The translations under genes and the position numbers were made by a program. From NCBI RefSeq assembly GCF_020921035.1, contig NC_063156.1, positions 22,802,283 through 22,866,282 of the forward strand: a stretch of DNA of 64,000 bases, given 5' to 3'. The notes below the pieces were generated by a model. The model worked only from the letters and a program-made list of their open reading frames with translations. It was not told the origin of the DNA and made no database searches. Origin of the DNA: Rhodamnia argentea (Eukaryota > Streptophyta > Magnoliopsida > Myrtales > Myrtaceae). Positions 23,749 through 35,831 of this stretch are shown here, piece after piece; positions within the stretch are counted from its first letter, which is position 1; every line of letters starts with the position of its first letter.

Positions 23749-26700
23749 ATGGAAGCTGTGGAGACTGCGAGCCGCAGCACGAGCCGGAGTCTGCGAAGAG
23801 TCGGGATACTATACGATGAGAGAATGTGCAGGCATCACACACCTGACGATGAACCTCACCCTGAAAACCCTAATCGCATCAGGGCCATCTGGAACAAGCT
23901 CCAAAGTGCCGGCATCAGTCAAAGGTCCCGACTTTACGCGTACATGCGCATATCGGTGTTTCCTCGGCATTTCTTGGCTTAATCGCGTTCAAAATTTCAT
24001 TTTCATTATCAATTGCATATGAGGTGGAGGCTAAATGATGCAGTGTGTTTGATCAGTGCACAATGAGGTGTTTAGAGTCCTTTTTTTTTCCTATTAATTT
24101 GATAACTGACGTAAAGGGTTGTTTTTTCCTTTGTTCTTGCGGTTTGGTGAGGTGATCAATGTTTATATGGATTGTTGAGAGAATGTGGATGTGTACGCAG
24201 TTGCTGAAATGTCCTGAATTTAAGTGGAGAAGGTTGTTTGAATTGGGAATTTTCTGTCAAAGTTGTTATAATTGGTAGAGTAAAGACGATCGATTTGAAG
24301 GAAACATTTTATCTGTTAGCGTTTAATATCCTCGATATACTGGATGGAGAAATGGCATGGTTTAGGAGTAGTCTCCACCCGTTCAATGTGGAAGTGCAGT
24401 TTTACAGGACTACCGTTTCAAAGCTCAGATACTTTTTTGAACTTTAGATGTAAGAATACAGTGGCATTATTTAGGTTTGTGTTGGATGTATCAATTATGG
24501 GAAAGACACTAGCATTTTTAAATGACCCTTTCAGTTTTTGACATTTACTTCTGATTTTTTTTTCTCTTTTTTCTAGACTTAATGAGCTGACTGAAGAACT
24601 AATATAACGGGCAGATTTGACTTTTCATGTGTACAAGAATACATGATAATTGGCTCGTTACATGTTTCGTGCTCACTTTGTTCTTGAAGTTCTTTCTATT
24701 TTCTCAATAGTGGGGTACAACTAGTAAATTTTACCAGTGAAGACTAAACTTTAATGGGCATTCCATGTGGGTCAATTAACTTCGATCTAAATCACCGGTT
24801 CTCTAAATTTTGATTTCCTTAGAATTGATACATTGACCAGAATTCGAAAAAATTTCTCGCGAAGTGTTCATTAAGAGACACATGGGCACAATGTGCATTC
24901 AGTGCTGACATATCAGCATTTCTCTGAAAAATAGGCAGCTTTCCAGTCAAAGCGCATCTGTTACAATGAAAAACAAAGTGCATTGGGTTGAATCAAAGTT
25001 CAGCACCTTGATTGTATGATAAACTAGAGTCGGCAACCATTGATGAATTTTACAATTTTGCAGTGTAGCGAAGTGGTATGTCATAAAAGATTAGTCAATT
25101 GCTCTGTCGTTTAATGTATGATTTACTGCTTCTTCGTATCCAGATGCGAGGTTTTGAGTGCCAAAGAAGCAGAAGATAAATATATTTTGTCAGTCCATGG
25201 CAAAAGTCATGTCGATTTGATTAGGAACATAAGTTCCCAACAGTATAATTCTCGCAGAAATAGAATAGCTTCAAATCTCAATTCGATATACCTGAATGAA
25301 GGTTCTTCAGAAGCTGCTTATCTTGCTGCTGGTTCTGTTATAGAGGTAATCCATTTTAAAAACCTGCATGCTTATTGATTGCTACCTTTTTTAGGTGGTT
25401 GGTTACAATTTTCTGCTTCTGCAAAGCCTGTGAACTGCTGTATGAATTATTGGATAAAACTGACTGTAATGATTACAATGCGTTTGCATGCATGAAGGAA
25501 CCTCCATTGCATAAGTTTTGTAATTTACGGTATTTATCTGAGCATATACAGTTGGCTATATATAGTACCTTTTTGCACATGCACTGTACTAATAGCATAA
25601 AGCAATGGATTCTATTGTTAATCACGTAAGAGGGGGCATGAATATGTAATTGCCCTATTCCTGAAAATCATGAAAGATTGTCTTCCTCTACTGCCTAATT
25701 ATCGGGGTTTGTTGCTTGACCAAAGGAGAACTAGTGAGTCCTCCCGTGTTTGCGGAAGTATCTTTTGTCATGGTCAATTGTTTTCTAGCTTTGAACCTCT
25801 TACTGCTTGAATCCTGATGTCTTTCCAGGCTATTCATCATGGGGAGATCTATTTTCTTGGCAGAAGTTTCTTTTGAGTTATACCTACAGAATTTTTTGAC
25901 AGCAGACTCATTGGAATTTCTGAAAGTCCAGCAATTTTCTCTTGCAAATCAATGAGTAGCCTAGCTAATCTTTTGCATAAGGACAAGCATTCTAGATTGC
26001 TGCATCCATCTGCAACAGTAATATGTCTTCTTCTTTCATGATCATGTGATTGCATATTTCAATTGTGAAGGTTGACCGAAATATTTACTCCTATAGGTTG
26101 CTAAAAGAGTTGCCAAAGGAGAATTAGACTCTGCTTTCGCTATTGTAAGGCCTCCTGGACACCATGCTGAACATGATGAAGCAATGGGATTTTGTCTCTA
26201 CAACAATGTTGCTATTGCTACAAATTTTCTTTTAAACGAGAAAGTGAGTGTTGCTTACCTAGTCATGGTTTAACTTTATCCGTCTAAGTAGATGTCTCCT
26301 CATGTAGTTTTACTCTTTCCATGTTATTTATTTTATTTTATTTCATTTTTTGCAGGAATTGGGCATCAATAAAATCTTGATTGTAGACTGGGATGTTCAC
26401 CATGGTAATGGTACTCAGAAGACATTCTGGAAAGATCCTCGAGTTCTATTCTTCTCTGTCCATAGGTATAAAAACTACAGCAGCTTTTATGTGGTCCTTA
26501 TGTCTAGGAGTAATAGCCTAAAATCTCTTTTCCCCTTTCGTGAATTCTTTCCTCATTATAATCTTAAGCTTGTATACAAGCCCGTGGTTAATGACTTAAA
26601 CTTGAAACTCACTGATGTAATCTCACAATTGACATTTGATCCATAACTGAAAGGTATCAAGCTCACATTTCAGGCATGAGTTCGGGAATTTTTATCCATC

Positions 26701-29700
26701 CAACGACGATGGTGACTATACAATGATTGGAGAAGGTCCCGGTGCAGGGTATAATATAAATGTCCCGTGGGAGAATGGTCGGTGTGGAGATGCAGACTAT
26801 CTAGCAGTGTGGGACCACATCCTCATCCCCGTTGCTAAGCAATTTAATCCCGATATGATACTAATTTCTGCAGGTTTTGATGCAGGTCGGTTTATCATAT
26901 ATCTGACTAGCAATTTTTATATGATGGGTCATTGGCATCATTCTTTTAGTTTCTATGTTTTTTCCAGTTTTGCTTCGTACTTTTGTTTAAGTTATAGGTT
27001 TGGTGTTTGCACAATTTTTCCCTCACTTCATGTTAATGCACTGGCAGCTTTGGTAATGTGCTTGGCTTTGTGACATAGTTTCTTTGACACATGCATGAAT
27101 GAGTGGTTTTCTTTATTGACTATAATTTCATGGAGGAATCAAATAACAGTATAAAAGATTGTAGCATTTAATAGAAGTTACATGGGTTGCAGAAATTACA
27201 ACTAGTCATAGTAGGTGGAAGCTGATATTTGGTTCAGAATGTGGTCAGTGCAACAGGAATGTAGCATAGAGATCAAACTAGATAATAAGATAATATGCCT
27301 GCTTAATTTGTGTCCACAGAACATTTTGCTGGGCTCTTACGTGGAGGAAAAGCATGCAACAAATTCTTGTAAACACGTTGTAAGATGATTAGATAAAAGA
27401 AAATTTATTGTCTTGTTTCGTTCACATGAAAACATATAGGACCCGAAACTGAATTATAGATAGGGAAGAATTATAAATTCTTGAGATTATCTTTATGTCT
27501 TGTCTGAGTTTATTAAGGCCTATTTGAGGTTGATTACGCATATTCTACATCCGTAGCTTTTACTGCACGATTAGTGCATAATAGGTGAATATCAGAGGGG
27601 GTTGTAGCTGCACTGGCCATGCCTACCCATCCATTTTACTTATCAAAAAAATAAAGAAAGAAGGGGGAGGGAGGACATTGTTGTGAGATAGAGTGTGGGA
27701 AAAGCAGAATCCAATGCTCATGGGCTTTCACTTCCCTATCGTGTTTTTACTTATCCTTGTTGAAGAAAGATAAGGATCTAAATTTCATGATTAATGCCTA
27801 AAAGGGTTAGCATTAGATTCTGAAGTACTCTTACCAAATCCAAACTCACGATATTCCATTACAAGATAGTTTTGTGAAACCGCTTTAGGAAGGTATCCCT
27901 TTGAATGGTATGTTTTAGTTAAAGTGCATCTGAGCTATAAAAAGGAATAGCAGGCTCGGATTTTGCTTTTGTTGTTCTGTTTGTGCAATTCCTGTACTTC
28001 CTCTATGTAGTATGTATGACGGTGACTAATTAATAGTTTAATGCTTATAACAGCTGTTGGTGATCCTCTGGGAGGTTGTCGTGTCACTCCATATGGATAT
28101 GCCATGCTGTTAAGGAAGGTTAATTTCTAGATAAGTTTCTGTCAATTTTTTTGGTAGCCGGAATCTGTCTCTATGCATTTTACGTTTGAAATATTGCAAA
28201 GAATATGTAAATCAAGTCTGTACGACAGGAATTTATCCTCAGGAAATCCTCTTTCCATGTTGGCTCGTTATCATCATAAAGAGTATTTGATCGGCTTTTT
28301 TGAATCCCTACAAGGCATTAAGCATGTTGATGTTTCTTTTCAGTTAATGGACTTTGCGCGAGGTAAGATAGTATTAGCATTAGAAGGAGGATACAACCTC
28401 ACCTCAATTTCAAATTCGGCCCTCGCATGCATGGAAGTTTTGCTGGATGAGAAAACCGTCACTGGTTCTACCGAAGCCTATCCTTTTGAGTCCACATGGC
28501 GAGTAATACGAGCGGTAAAATGTTTATTTTCTGGGTGGTCTGGCAATTTGTCTCACCACAAAACCGTCACTGGTTCTACCGAAGCCTATCCTTTTGAGTC
28601 CACATGGCGAGTAATACGAGCGGTAAAATGTTTATTTTCTGGGTGGTCTGGCAATTTGTCTCACCACAATTTTACCTGCATTTTATTATTAATCAAATGA
28701 TAGTGTGCTAATGGCAAGCTAACTTTCTCAGGTTCGTCAAGAACTAAAAGCTTTCTGGTCAGTACTTGCTGATGAATTGCCAACCAAATTAATAAGTCAA
28801 AAAGCACCCATTCCGGTAAAGGTTCTTGGCTTTTGATTACTTTTATGCGAGTATTCTTATGTCCTCGAATTCCGAATGCTGGAATACTTACGTTTCCTAG
28901 AGGGTGATTGCACCTCGCATTTTTGTTCGAAGATAATTCTTCTCAATCTAGAGATGTAGGGCCTGTTTGGTTTGATTTTGGGGAAATGTCTTTGGAAAAA
29001 TGCAAATAATGTTTGGTAGGGTGAATTAGGGACACATTGAGAAGCAACTTTGACCTAATGGCTTTTGCTAAAACTACACTTTGTATAGGACTTTGATTAA
29101 TATATATATATATATATATAAATCTCAAACTATTAGCCTGTAGAACTTAGCCGCCGGCGAGCCAAATCAGCTGCTGGCCAACCTCACCCAAGGGGGCGTG
29201 ACCTCAAGCACTTGGGGTCGCGAGACCCACGACCCAAGACGGTGGCGCTTGGGGTTGAGGGACCCAGGCCTCACCTAAGGTCGGGTAACCTCAGGTGAGG
29301 CTGGACGGTAGCCGATTTGGTTCGCCAGTAGATGAGGCCTTACGCTGGCAAAGTAGGGTTTTGAGGACATTCTCGGAATTATGGAAGTTGAGCGAGGCCA
29401 AAGTTGGAAGGAAAAGTAGTCATTTTGCATTCTGAGAATGCTACTTTTCAAAGTACCTGCGGACCTGACTTGGGCTAGAGGCCTTTATAAATACGATTGC
29501 ATTTTTCCAAAGTTTTCCAAAAAATGAACCAAATGCCATTTGCATTTGGCCAAGGGACTAGCCAAATCCAAATGCTGAACCAAACAGGGCTATAGTATGT
29601 TACTGACTGAATCCTGTCACAACCCAGTATTAATTTATCTTTTATAGGGTGTATGAAGTGAGTTTTGCAAGTTAAATGTTCCCTTTCTGTTTATATCAAT

Positions 29701-31071
29701 ATCGTGGTCCCCATTACTGAAGGAATCATCATGTTGTTCCAGAAAATTCTCATTTCAAGCTGTGACTCTGAAGCTGAAGATGTTGAGGAGCTTCTGCAGG
29801 GGGTGATTCGACCTCTTTCAACTCTCAGGGTTGACGAAGATCGTCGTGGTAAAGAAACTTGCTGTGAATGGAATTGTGAAAAAGTAGTTCCGAGTTATAT
29901 TAATATTATCATGATCTTCAAACGAAATGTAGTTCTTGCAGAATCTGCTTCTGTGTCCTGGAGATCGGATCTGTCAAACATTGACATCTGGTATGCCACC
30001 TTTGGATCAAATATGTGGAAGCCTAGATTCCTCTGCTATATTGAAGGTGGACAGGTAATGCACTTTAAAATCGCCTTTTTCAAGCTTCAGAACCGTTTCA
30101 TGACATTCATGATGATTGCACTTTGGTCCTATGAACTGATTTCAGGTGGATGGCATGCAAAAGCTATGTTCTGGCTCGATGGACAAAAGGCCGCCTAAAG
30201 AGATTTTGTGGAAGATCTTCCCTCACCGATTATTCTTCGGCAGGGAATCCACACGTACATGGGGTTTGGGAGGAGTTGCTTTCCTTCATCCCGAAAGCAA
30301 GAACAAGGATATCGTGCACATGTGCCTGTATAGGATAACGTGCGTCTTTCTTATGTTTGTTTTTCCTTCACTCTCTCTGTTGAAGGGAATGCTCTCTTCT
30401 GAAGGATGGAGTGGAGTCATAACAGAATTCACAAATTTATGTTATACTACAACCATGAACTTTTGTCTTTTCATCTTTTTCTGATCAGGTTAGAGCAGTT
30501 CAATGATGTCTTGCATCAGGAAAATATTTCCAGTTATGACATGAGTTCTCCTTTGTTTGATCTTACATCTTTGGACTGTGTTAAAGAAAAAGGATCCATC
30601 AACTTGGAAGCTGTCAAGGTATTTCCTTTTGATCTCATCCAAGTACCATCTTTTGCACCCAATAAAGCCTCGACTTTATCTCGTTCTTTTTCAGTTATCA
30701 CATTCTGTTCTCTAATATTGTCAAGCTGGTCGATCTGTTCACAGAAGGGTTGGTACCATAACGTTGTTTACTTGGGAATGGAGCGAGACATCCCTATACT
30801 GACAATGACGTAAGTATATAAGTTACCTTTGTCCTCGACCATCTGCCAAACAGATTTCTTGATCCATAGAATTAATTCCGTGTTCCGACTTGCTGATTCA
30901 TTCAGGTGCGATTTGTCGGATATTGAGAACTTCAAGTCAGGGAAGGTTCCTTTGCACGCTCCGAGTGAAGACTATGCCAACACTTTGGTAAAAGGCTTGG
31001 TAGAAGGAGGGCAGCTCTCGGAAGAGGAAGCCGTATCCTACATCAAGGAAGCTGCTACAAAACCCTTATAG
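23749..31071 (+). CDS. HDA5: HDA5-like class II histone deacetylase, copy A
   Basis: Fourteen exons: 23749-23924, 25144-25345, 26097-26243, 26356-26465, 26674-26885, 28054-28118, 28344-28514, 28732-28815, 29743-29848, 29942-30054, 30146-30339, 30489-30618, 30745-30809, 30906-31071. All junctions are in frame, giving 646 aa. The deacetylase domain (about 18-375) keeps the [10 protein letters not shown] pair (His148-His149), zinc ligands Asp188/His190 in [11 protein letters not shown] and Asp281 in GFDA, and Tyr321 in EGGYN, so it should be active. The C-terminal part (about 438-640, [14 protein letters not shown] onwards) is the gamma-glutamylcyclotransferase-like domain typical of plant HDA5/HDA18. 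HDA5 removes acetyl groups from histones, and in Arabidopsis represses flowering repressors together with HDA6. Exon 7 and its donor carry a 108-bp tandem duplication (28452-28667). The nearest relative is copy B, about 15.5 kb downstream. Confidence 0.93.
28452..28667 (+). repeat. Perfect 108-bp tandem duplication across an exon-intron border
   Basis: Unit 1 (28452-28559) and unit 2 (28560-28667) are identical by eye. Each holds 63 bp of exon 7 coding sequence, the splice donor GCG|GTAAAA and 45 bp of intron. Copies B and C have a single unit. 108 is a multiple of three and there is no stop, so use of the second donor (exon end 28622) would insert 36 residues in frame. Confidence 0.95.
28959..29590. 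mobile_element. MITE in HDA5-A intron 8
   Basis: The ends GGGCCTGTTTGGTTTG and the complement of CTGAACCAAACAGGGC are inverted repeats. A GC-rich centre (about 29140-29340) contrasts with AT-rich flanks. The same element lies at the same intron position in copy B (about 44365-44989) and copy C (about 59765-60460), so it predates the unit's duplication. A TA-dinucleotide run (about 29099-29120) is longer in A than in B. The superfamily is uncertain (hAT-like ends). No protein. Confidence 0.6.
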
Positions 31072-32398
31072 AATGCAGACATTATTCACTTGCTCCCCCA
31101 CTTGTCGTGGATATTTCTCCTTCATTTGCAACCTTGGTAGATTCTCTGGAGCAAGAGTGACTCCAGACCAAAACTCTGGCCTCTTAGGTAGCACTTTGTG
31201 ATTAAAGGAGACTAAGGTAGGCTTGTGTATAATCTCATAAAGCTAGTTTCTCTAGTATATAATCTCGCCGCCGGCCGAAGCGATGTTATTAACCAAAAAA
31301 AAAAATTCATGCGTTTGATTTGATTTTTAGGAAAAGTTTTAGGATAAATGCAAAGGTCTTTGGCCTAAAAGAGTTTCGGGAAATGCTACACCGTTTGGTA
31401 ACTATTATCGAAAAGAGCTTTGAAAAAATGCAGGAGTGTTTGGTAAATCTATATTTGAAAAATCCTTTGGTGTGATCAAGGTATTTTCTCCATTCTTACC
31501 TTTATTAAACTATTATCATTATCATTTTCGGACAAGAAAAAGACTATTGTTATTTCACACTCTCTCAACAAATGAGAGATAATATATGGGCACTAACTTA
31601 ATTCGTTAAATAAAAAGTAATTAATGTTAATTGGGGACTCACCAAATATTAAAAAATCTGTGTGGAGTTTGGACAGCACTAACAAAAAAAAAAAAAAAAA
31701 GCAACAAATCCAACCAATAATGAAAGACCTCCTAACCTTAAAATATCGGGCAAGGAAAAAACAACAGCGAACCGGTTTCACCCACTTTCTCCCAACACCA
31801 ACCTCGCAAGAATTAACGCAGATCCGAATATTGCAGATCCAACAGCAAGAACGCTAGCGAAGGAAAAAGCAAAAGCAAAGGAAGCACTCGACCCCCATTG
31901 AAGCCGAACGATCAACGGGCGGGAATTGTATCAGTGAGTTTCCTCATTCTTCTCTCGGTGTTTTGATTCTCTGCGCTTTGTGATGTTGAGTCGAGGTGAA
32001 AAAAGCTTTGGAAATGACAGAAAAATCTCAACTTTAGCATTCTGGATCGTCCATTCAAGGTGTCACTCCTGCTCTTGCGTTTCCCTCGAAGGTTCTCGTT
32101 CAGACGGTCGCCAAGTGTTGCCTTTTTAATGTGAAACTCGGGCCCTTGTCATTCGCATTTCGCTGTCTCTTGCTTAAGGTTACCAAATTCGCTTACTTTA
32201 TTTTTCACATTTTGCATTTTGCTCGTGTGTTATGTGGTTGGCTTTAAGAGGGTTGCTCGTGCTTGTTGGTTTGAGCTCAAGTATGTTGTGTAATGGCTGA
32301 TTACGTGGAGCCAATTACTTTGATGGAGTAATGACACCATGTTGGCGCTTGAGTTCCATTTCATTCGCGTCTTTGATCTGCTGGAAACAGATATATTA
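31072..32398. other. HDA5-A 3' flank and PSP upstream region
   Basis: It holds the HDA5 3' UTR, then an AT-rich spacer with an A-run (31682-31700), then the PSP leader. Compared with copy C, about 390 bp equivalent to 61830-62190 are missing here at about 31268-31290. A probable PSP 5'-UTR intron has its donor at 31934 (GTGAGT) and acceptor ending at 32390. No other gene was found. Confidence 0.5.
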
Positions 32399-34928
32399 AT
32401 GGAAGGTTTGAAGAGCGTACAAAGCACGCCTGTTTATACCCACGGAAGTCGGCATCTGTCGCCTCTTGTTCGGACATCGACTTTGAGATACGCGAAGACT
32501 CCATACAGAAACCGAGTGTGGATGACCATGAGCTCAAAGTCATTCAACTCGGTTTCTGCGTCCATTCATCCACTGGAGGCCTCAAAATTGAGTCACTCTG
32601 ACAACACATTGCCATCAAAAGGTTTTATACAGTGAATGGGGGTATTTACGGAAATTACAGTTGAACTTGAGTTGATGCGCAATTATTGTTAATCTGGTTT
32701 ATTAAGTCATTGTTTAGAAAGTGAATTAGAGGAAATTGCTCGGTTGCGTCTAAACTGGGAGTCGAGTACATAGGTGAACTCTTAACTCGTTTCTTTTGAT
32801 GATCTGAACTGTCTGTTGTATGTCCAGAAGTTCTTGACCTTTGGAGAAATGCCGATGCTGTGTGCTTTGATGTGGATAGCACTGTGTGCGTTGATGAAGG
32901 CATCGATGAGCTTGCAGAGTTCTGTGGAGCTGGAAAAGCTGTTGCAGAATGGACTGCGAGGTAATTTTGTTATCGTTGTTCATCTTTTATATTTTCTACT
33001 TGAATATCTGTCATTTCTACATTGTCCAAATATTCCAGAGCAATGGGTGGTTCAGTTCCTTTCGAGGAGGCCTTGGCTGCAAGATTATCTTTGTTCAACC
33101 CTTCCTTGTCCCAAGTTCAAGATTTCCTAAATAAAAGGCCCCCGGGGTATGTTAACTACTTTGTTTGATTTATTGCTTCTACCTAGATCTCTATAAGTCA
33201 AGTGCATGAAGATATACTTGTTGATTGTTCACGTTTGCCGATTCTGTCAGCCATTAGTGGTATTTGTTTGACCTATAATGTAAGACTAAATGTGTCGACA
33301 TAATGACCATAAGATGGATCTTTCCACAATGAAATTTCAGTTTTCCGAGTCATAGTATGGGAGGAAACAACTGTAGGTTTCATATTCTCAAAGACAATAT
33401 GCACTTTGAGACATCTGGAATTAAACTGTTAAAGTTATGGTAAATGAACTGTATTTGTAGCCAGATCTGAATAATTTCTCTGAATGTTTTATGGGAAACG
33501 AGCGGTATGCCATGTATATATAATTAAAAGTAGCAAGTGTGCTTCTTGAATTTTGTGCCCACCATATATAGCCAATCGCTAGGCCGAAGTTCACTTTCTG
33601 GTCATTAAAATGGTCTGTTGTTGATTTGATGCATCTTGAAATAGGTTTTGCCAAATGTGTATATTTTGGTGCAGATAATTTGTATTTTTTTTTTTCATTA
33701 GAACTACTATTGAAGTCCGAACTGGGCTTTCTATTGGCAGGATTTCTCCTGGTATAAATGAGTTAATCATGAAGCTGAAGGCCAATAAAACAGATGTTTA
33801 TCTCATCTCTGGAGGATTTCGCCAGATGATCAATGTATGGTATTTCTGCCTGCTGAATCCTATTGAGGGAAAATTATTCATTTTTTGCTGACTCGGTGTC
33901 TGTCTCCCTGTCTTTCTTCACTCTTGCACTTATTATGTCGCAACAAACACTGTCAAATGCTATGTGCAATGGGAGCTATGAGCTGTGATTAAGGGCTTAA
34001 ATGGCTATCAAGAGAGGTAGATCACCTCTTTCATGTGATAATATTATGAGTTCGATGTTAATTTGGACATCAGTCTTGTGATGGGTTATGATTATCGAAT
34101 TTGTGCAGCTTGATGTGTTTGTCTCTTCGGTGTTGTAAGGCAGCCCTATCTAGTGAAGCAAAATATGCAAAAAAATATATTTTCTGATTCTTCGAGCAAT
34201 TCTTCTGCAGCCCGTCGCCTCAATTCTTGGGATTCCTCCTGAAAACCTTTTTGCCAATCAACTGCTATTTGGAAGCTCTGGGGAGTATTTGGGGTTTGAT
34301 GCCAATGAGCCTACCTCTCGGAGCGGTGGAAAGGCCACTGCAGTCCAACAAATAAGGAAGGTCGGTTTTGATAGCAATGGGTATGTTTAATTGTATGACT
34401 TACTACTGGCAAACCTCAAACAGAAGTTCTCTTGACAGGCCCATGGGTACAAATCGTTAGTCATGATCGGGGACGGTGCAACTGATCTTGAGGTTAGTGA
34501 CACTATGCATTTCTTCGGTTAAGAAATATCAAGGAAACGAGCAACGACATTCTCCTGTTTGCCATGTTGAACAAATGAACTTGGTGAACTACTTAAGTTT
34601 CATGTATTGTCTTGTGCACTGGTAGTCTCATCCTATCGGACTGTAACAGTGACTGAAATAGGGAGGGAAACTCGCCGAATGAAATGGAAGGAAAAAAAAT
34701 TTGTAATGGTGGTTGTTTTTTGGTGGATTGGCCATTGAATCAGAAGTTACAATGTACATTATGCCTGTTTTCAGAGTTTGTCTCTGTTTATTCTTTTCAC
34801 AGGCCCGTAAGCCAGGCGGTGCAGACTTGTTTATATGCTACGCAGGCGTTCAACTTCGAGAGGCTGTGGCAGCTAAAGCTGATTGGCTGGTGTTCAATTT
34901 TAAGGATCTGATAGATTCCTTGAACTAA
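32399..34928 (+). CDS. PSP: Phosphoserine phosphatase, plastid, copy A
   Basis: Seven coding exons: 32399-32621, 32828-32960, 33039-33146, 33741-33834, 34211-34360, 34439-34492, 34803-34928. All are GT-AG and in frame, giving 295 aa, the usual plant length. The first about 75 residues are rich in Ser, Thr and basic residues, as in a chloroplast transit peptide. The HAD core begins with FDVDSTV, giving nucleophile Asp89 and acid/base Asp91. SGGFRQM and GDGATDLE (Asp248, Asp252) complete the site. It hydrolyses 3-phosphoserine to serine, the last step of the plastid phosphorylated serine pathway. The start at 32399 is preferred to an upstream in-frame ATG (32339), which falls in the probable 5'-UTR intron. 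It follows HDA5-A; the same gene pair recurs in copy C. Confidence 0.93.
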
Positions 34929-35753
34929 AGTTGTCCCGTGTGATGTGTCCGCATCTATCATACCTCTTCCGATCGTTGCAATAAAATGTACATATCTCCA
35001 TATGAGAAGATCATGTAGAGTGTAAGAATATCACTCTCAACATTCTTTCGTCAGCTCGACCTAGTGGTGTTAAAAGTGATTCTATATCAATTTCTTCCTG
35101 AGAACATTTATTTTTGCATTTTCTGTTTTATTGCACTATTGTTTTTGCACTCGCTAAAGATGTTCGTTCGATTGATTGGTTATGTTGATGCTTGCGAAAT
35201 TAGTGAGAGATTGAGATTGGTATCCTTTTGTCCTGGAATGAGATGTTAATAAGCCCTTAGGAAGTTTGATGATGGCAATAATCTATTCAAAGAACAAGTA
35301 TCACTGTCTAATTTGCCATAGCAATTGCAAAGATAACCGACTTGCTTCTATTGCTAATGTGAATCGACTGAACATATCCAATGTCTGGAATCACTGAGAA
35401 CGTCGAGCAAGAGTGGCATTCAAAGCCCCTCAGAGAACATTGTCTACTTTAGTCCCGTTTCGCCCTTCAAACTCAATTTTTAAACAACAAACAACCAAGC
35501 CACCGAACTGCTACCGAGTACTGGCCAAGTACTGGCCAATTGTTCATTCAAATAAGATACCAGTAGGGACCAATAGTTGCAACAGCTAAAAATTGTTCAA
35601 ACGCAATCATAAAAATAGACAAGCTAAACATCATTTCTAACAACATTCTTAGTGAGATGGAGACAACAGGACGAGCTTCAGCTAAACATCAATTCATCCT
35701 ATTTTATCCGGGATATGATATGATTCCGCATGCATATTGACTTCCTTTGATCA
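34929..35753. other. Intergenic; PSP 3' UTR then unassigned sequence
   Basis: PSP and the following TOM5 exon converge on this interval. Apart from the likely PSP 3' UTR (to about 35060), no reading frame or RNA with recognisable features was found. Confidence 0.4.
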
Positions 35754-35831
35754 TCATACGGCCATAAGGTCGCCATACTGCCGCATCAGGAAAATAGACC
35801 CTGCAAACAATCCAGCAGCTCGCAGCAGTTT
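35754..35831 (-). pseudogene. TOM5: Terminal exon of TOM5, mitochondrial import receptor subunit (orphan)
   Basis: The minus strand reads CTTGCAG|AAACTGCTGCG and then 25 codons, KLLRAAGLFAGSIFLMRQYG followed by DLMAV, and a stop at 35754-35756. This is the membrane-anchor half of plant TOM5, a protein of about 54 aa that is part of the core of the outer-membrane TOM complex. The splice acceptor is intact and the codons are unbroken. The first exon, which should encode an acidic VHDEEKW-type segment and lie at higher coordinates, was not found; instead a PPR gene and duplicated segments follow. Either exon 1 was cut off by rearrangement, making this a gene fragment, or it lies beyond a very long intron. 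The match is from memory of the family. Confidence 0.65.

Noticed and set aside
29665..30198. Continuous 177-codon frame in HDA5-A as a single exon
   Set aside because: Copy B has a stop in the middle and the segment 29849-29941 has good GT-AG ends; splicing it restores the HDA5 family sequence, so it is an intron that happens to be open in A.
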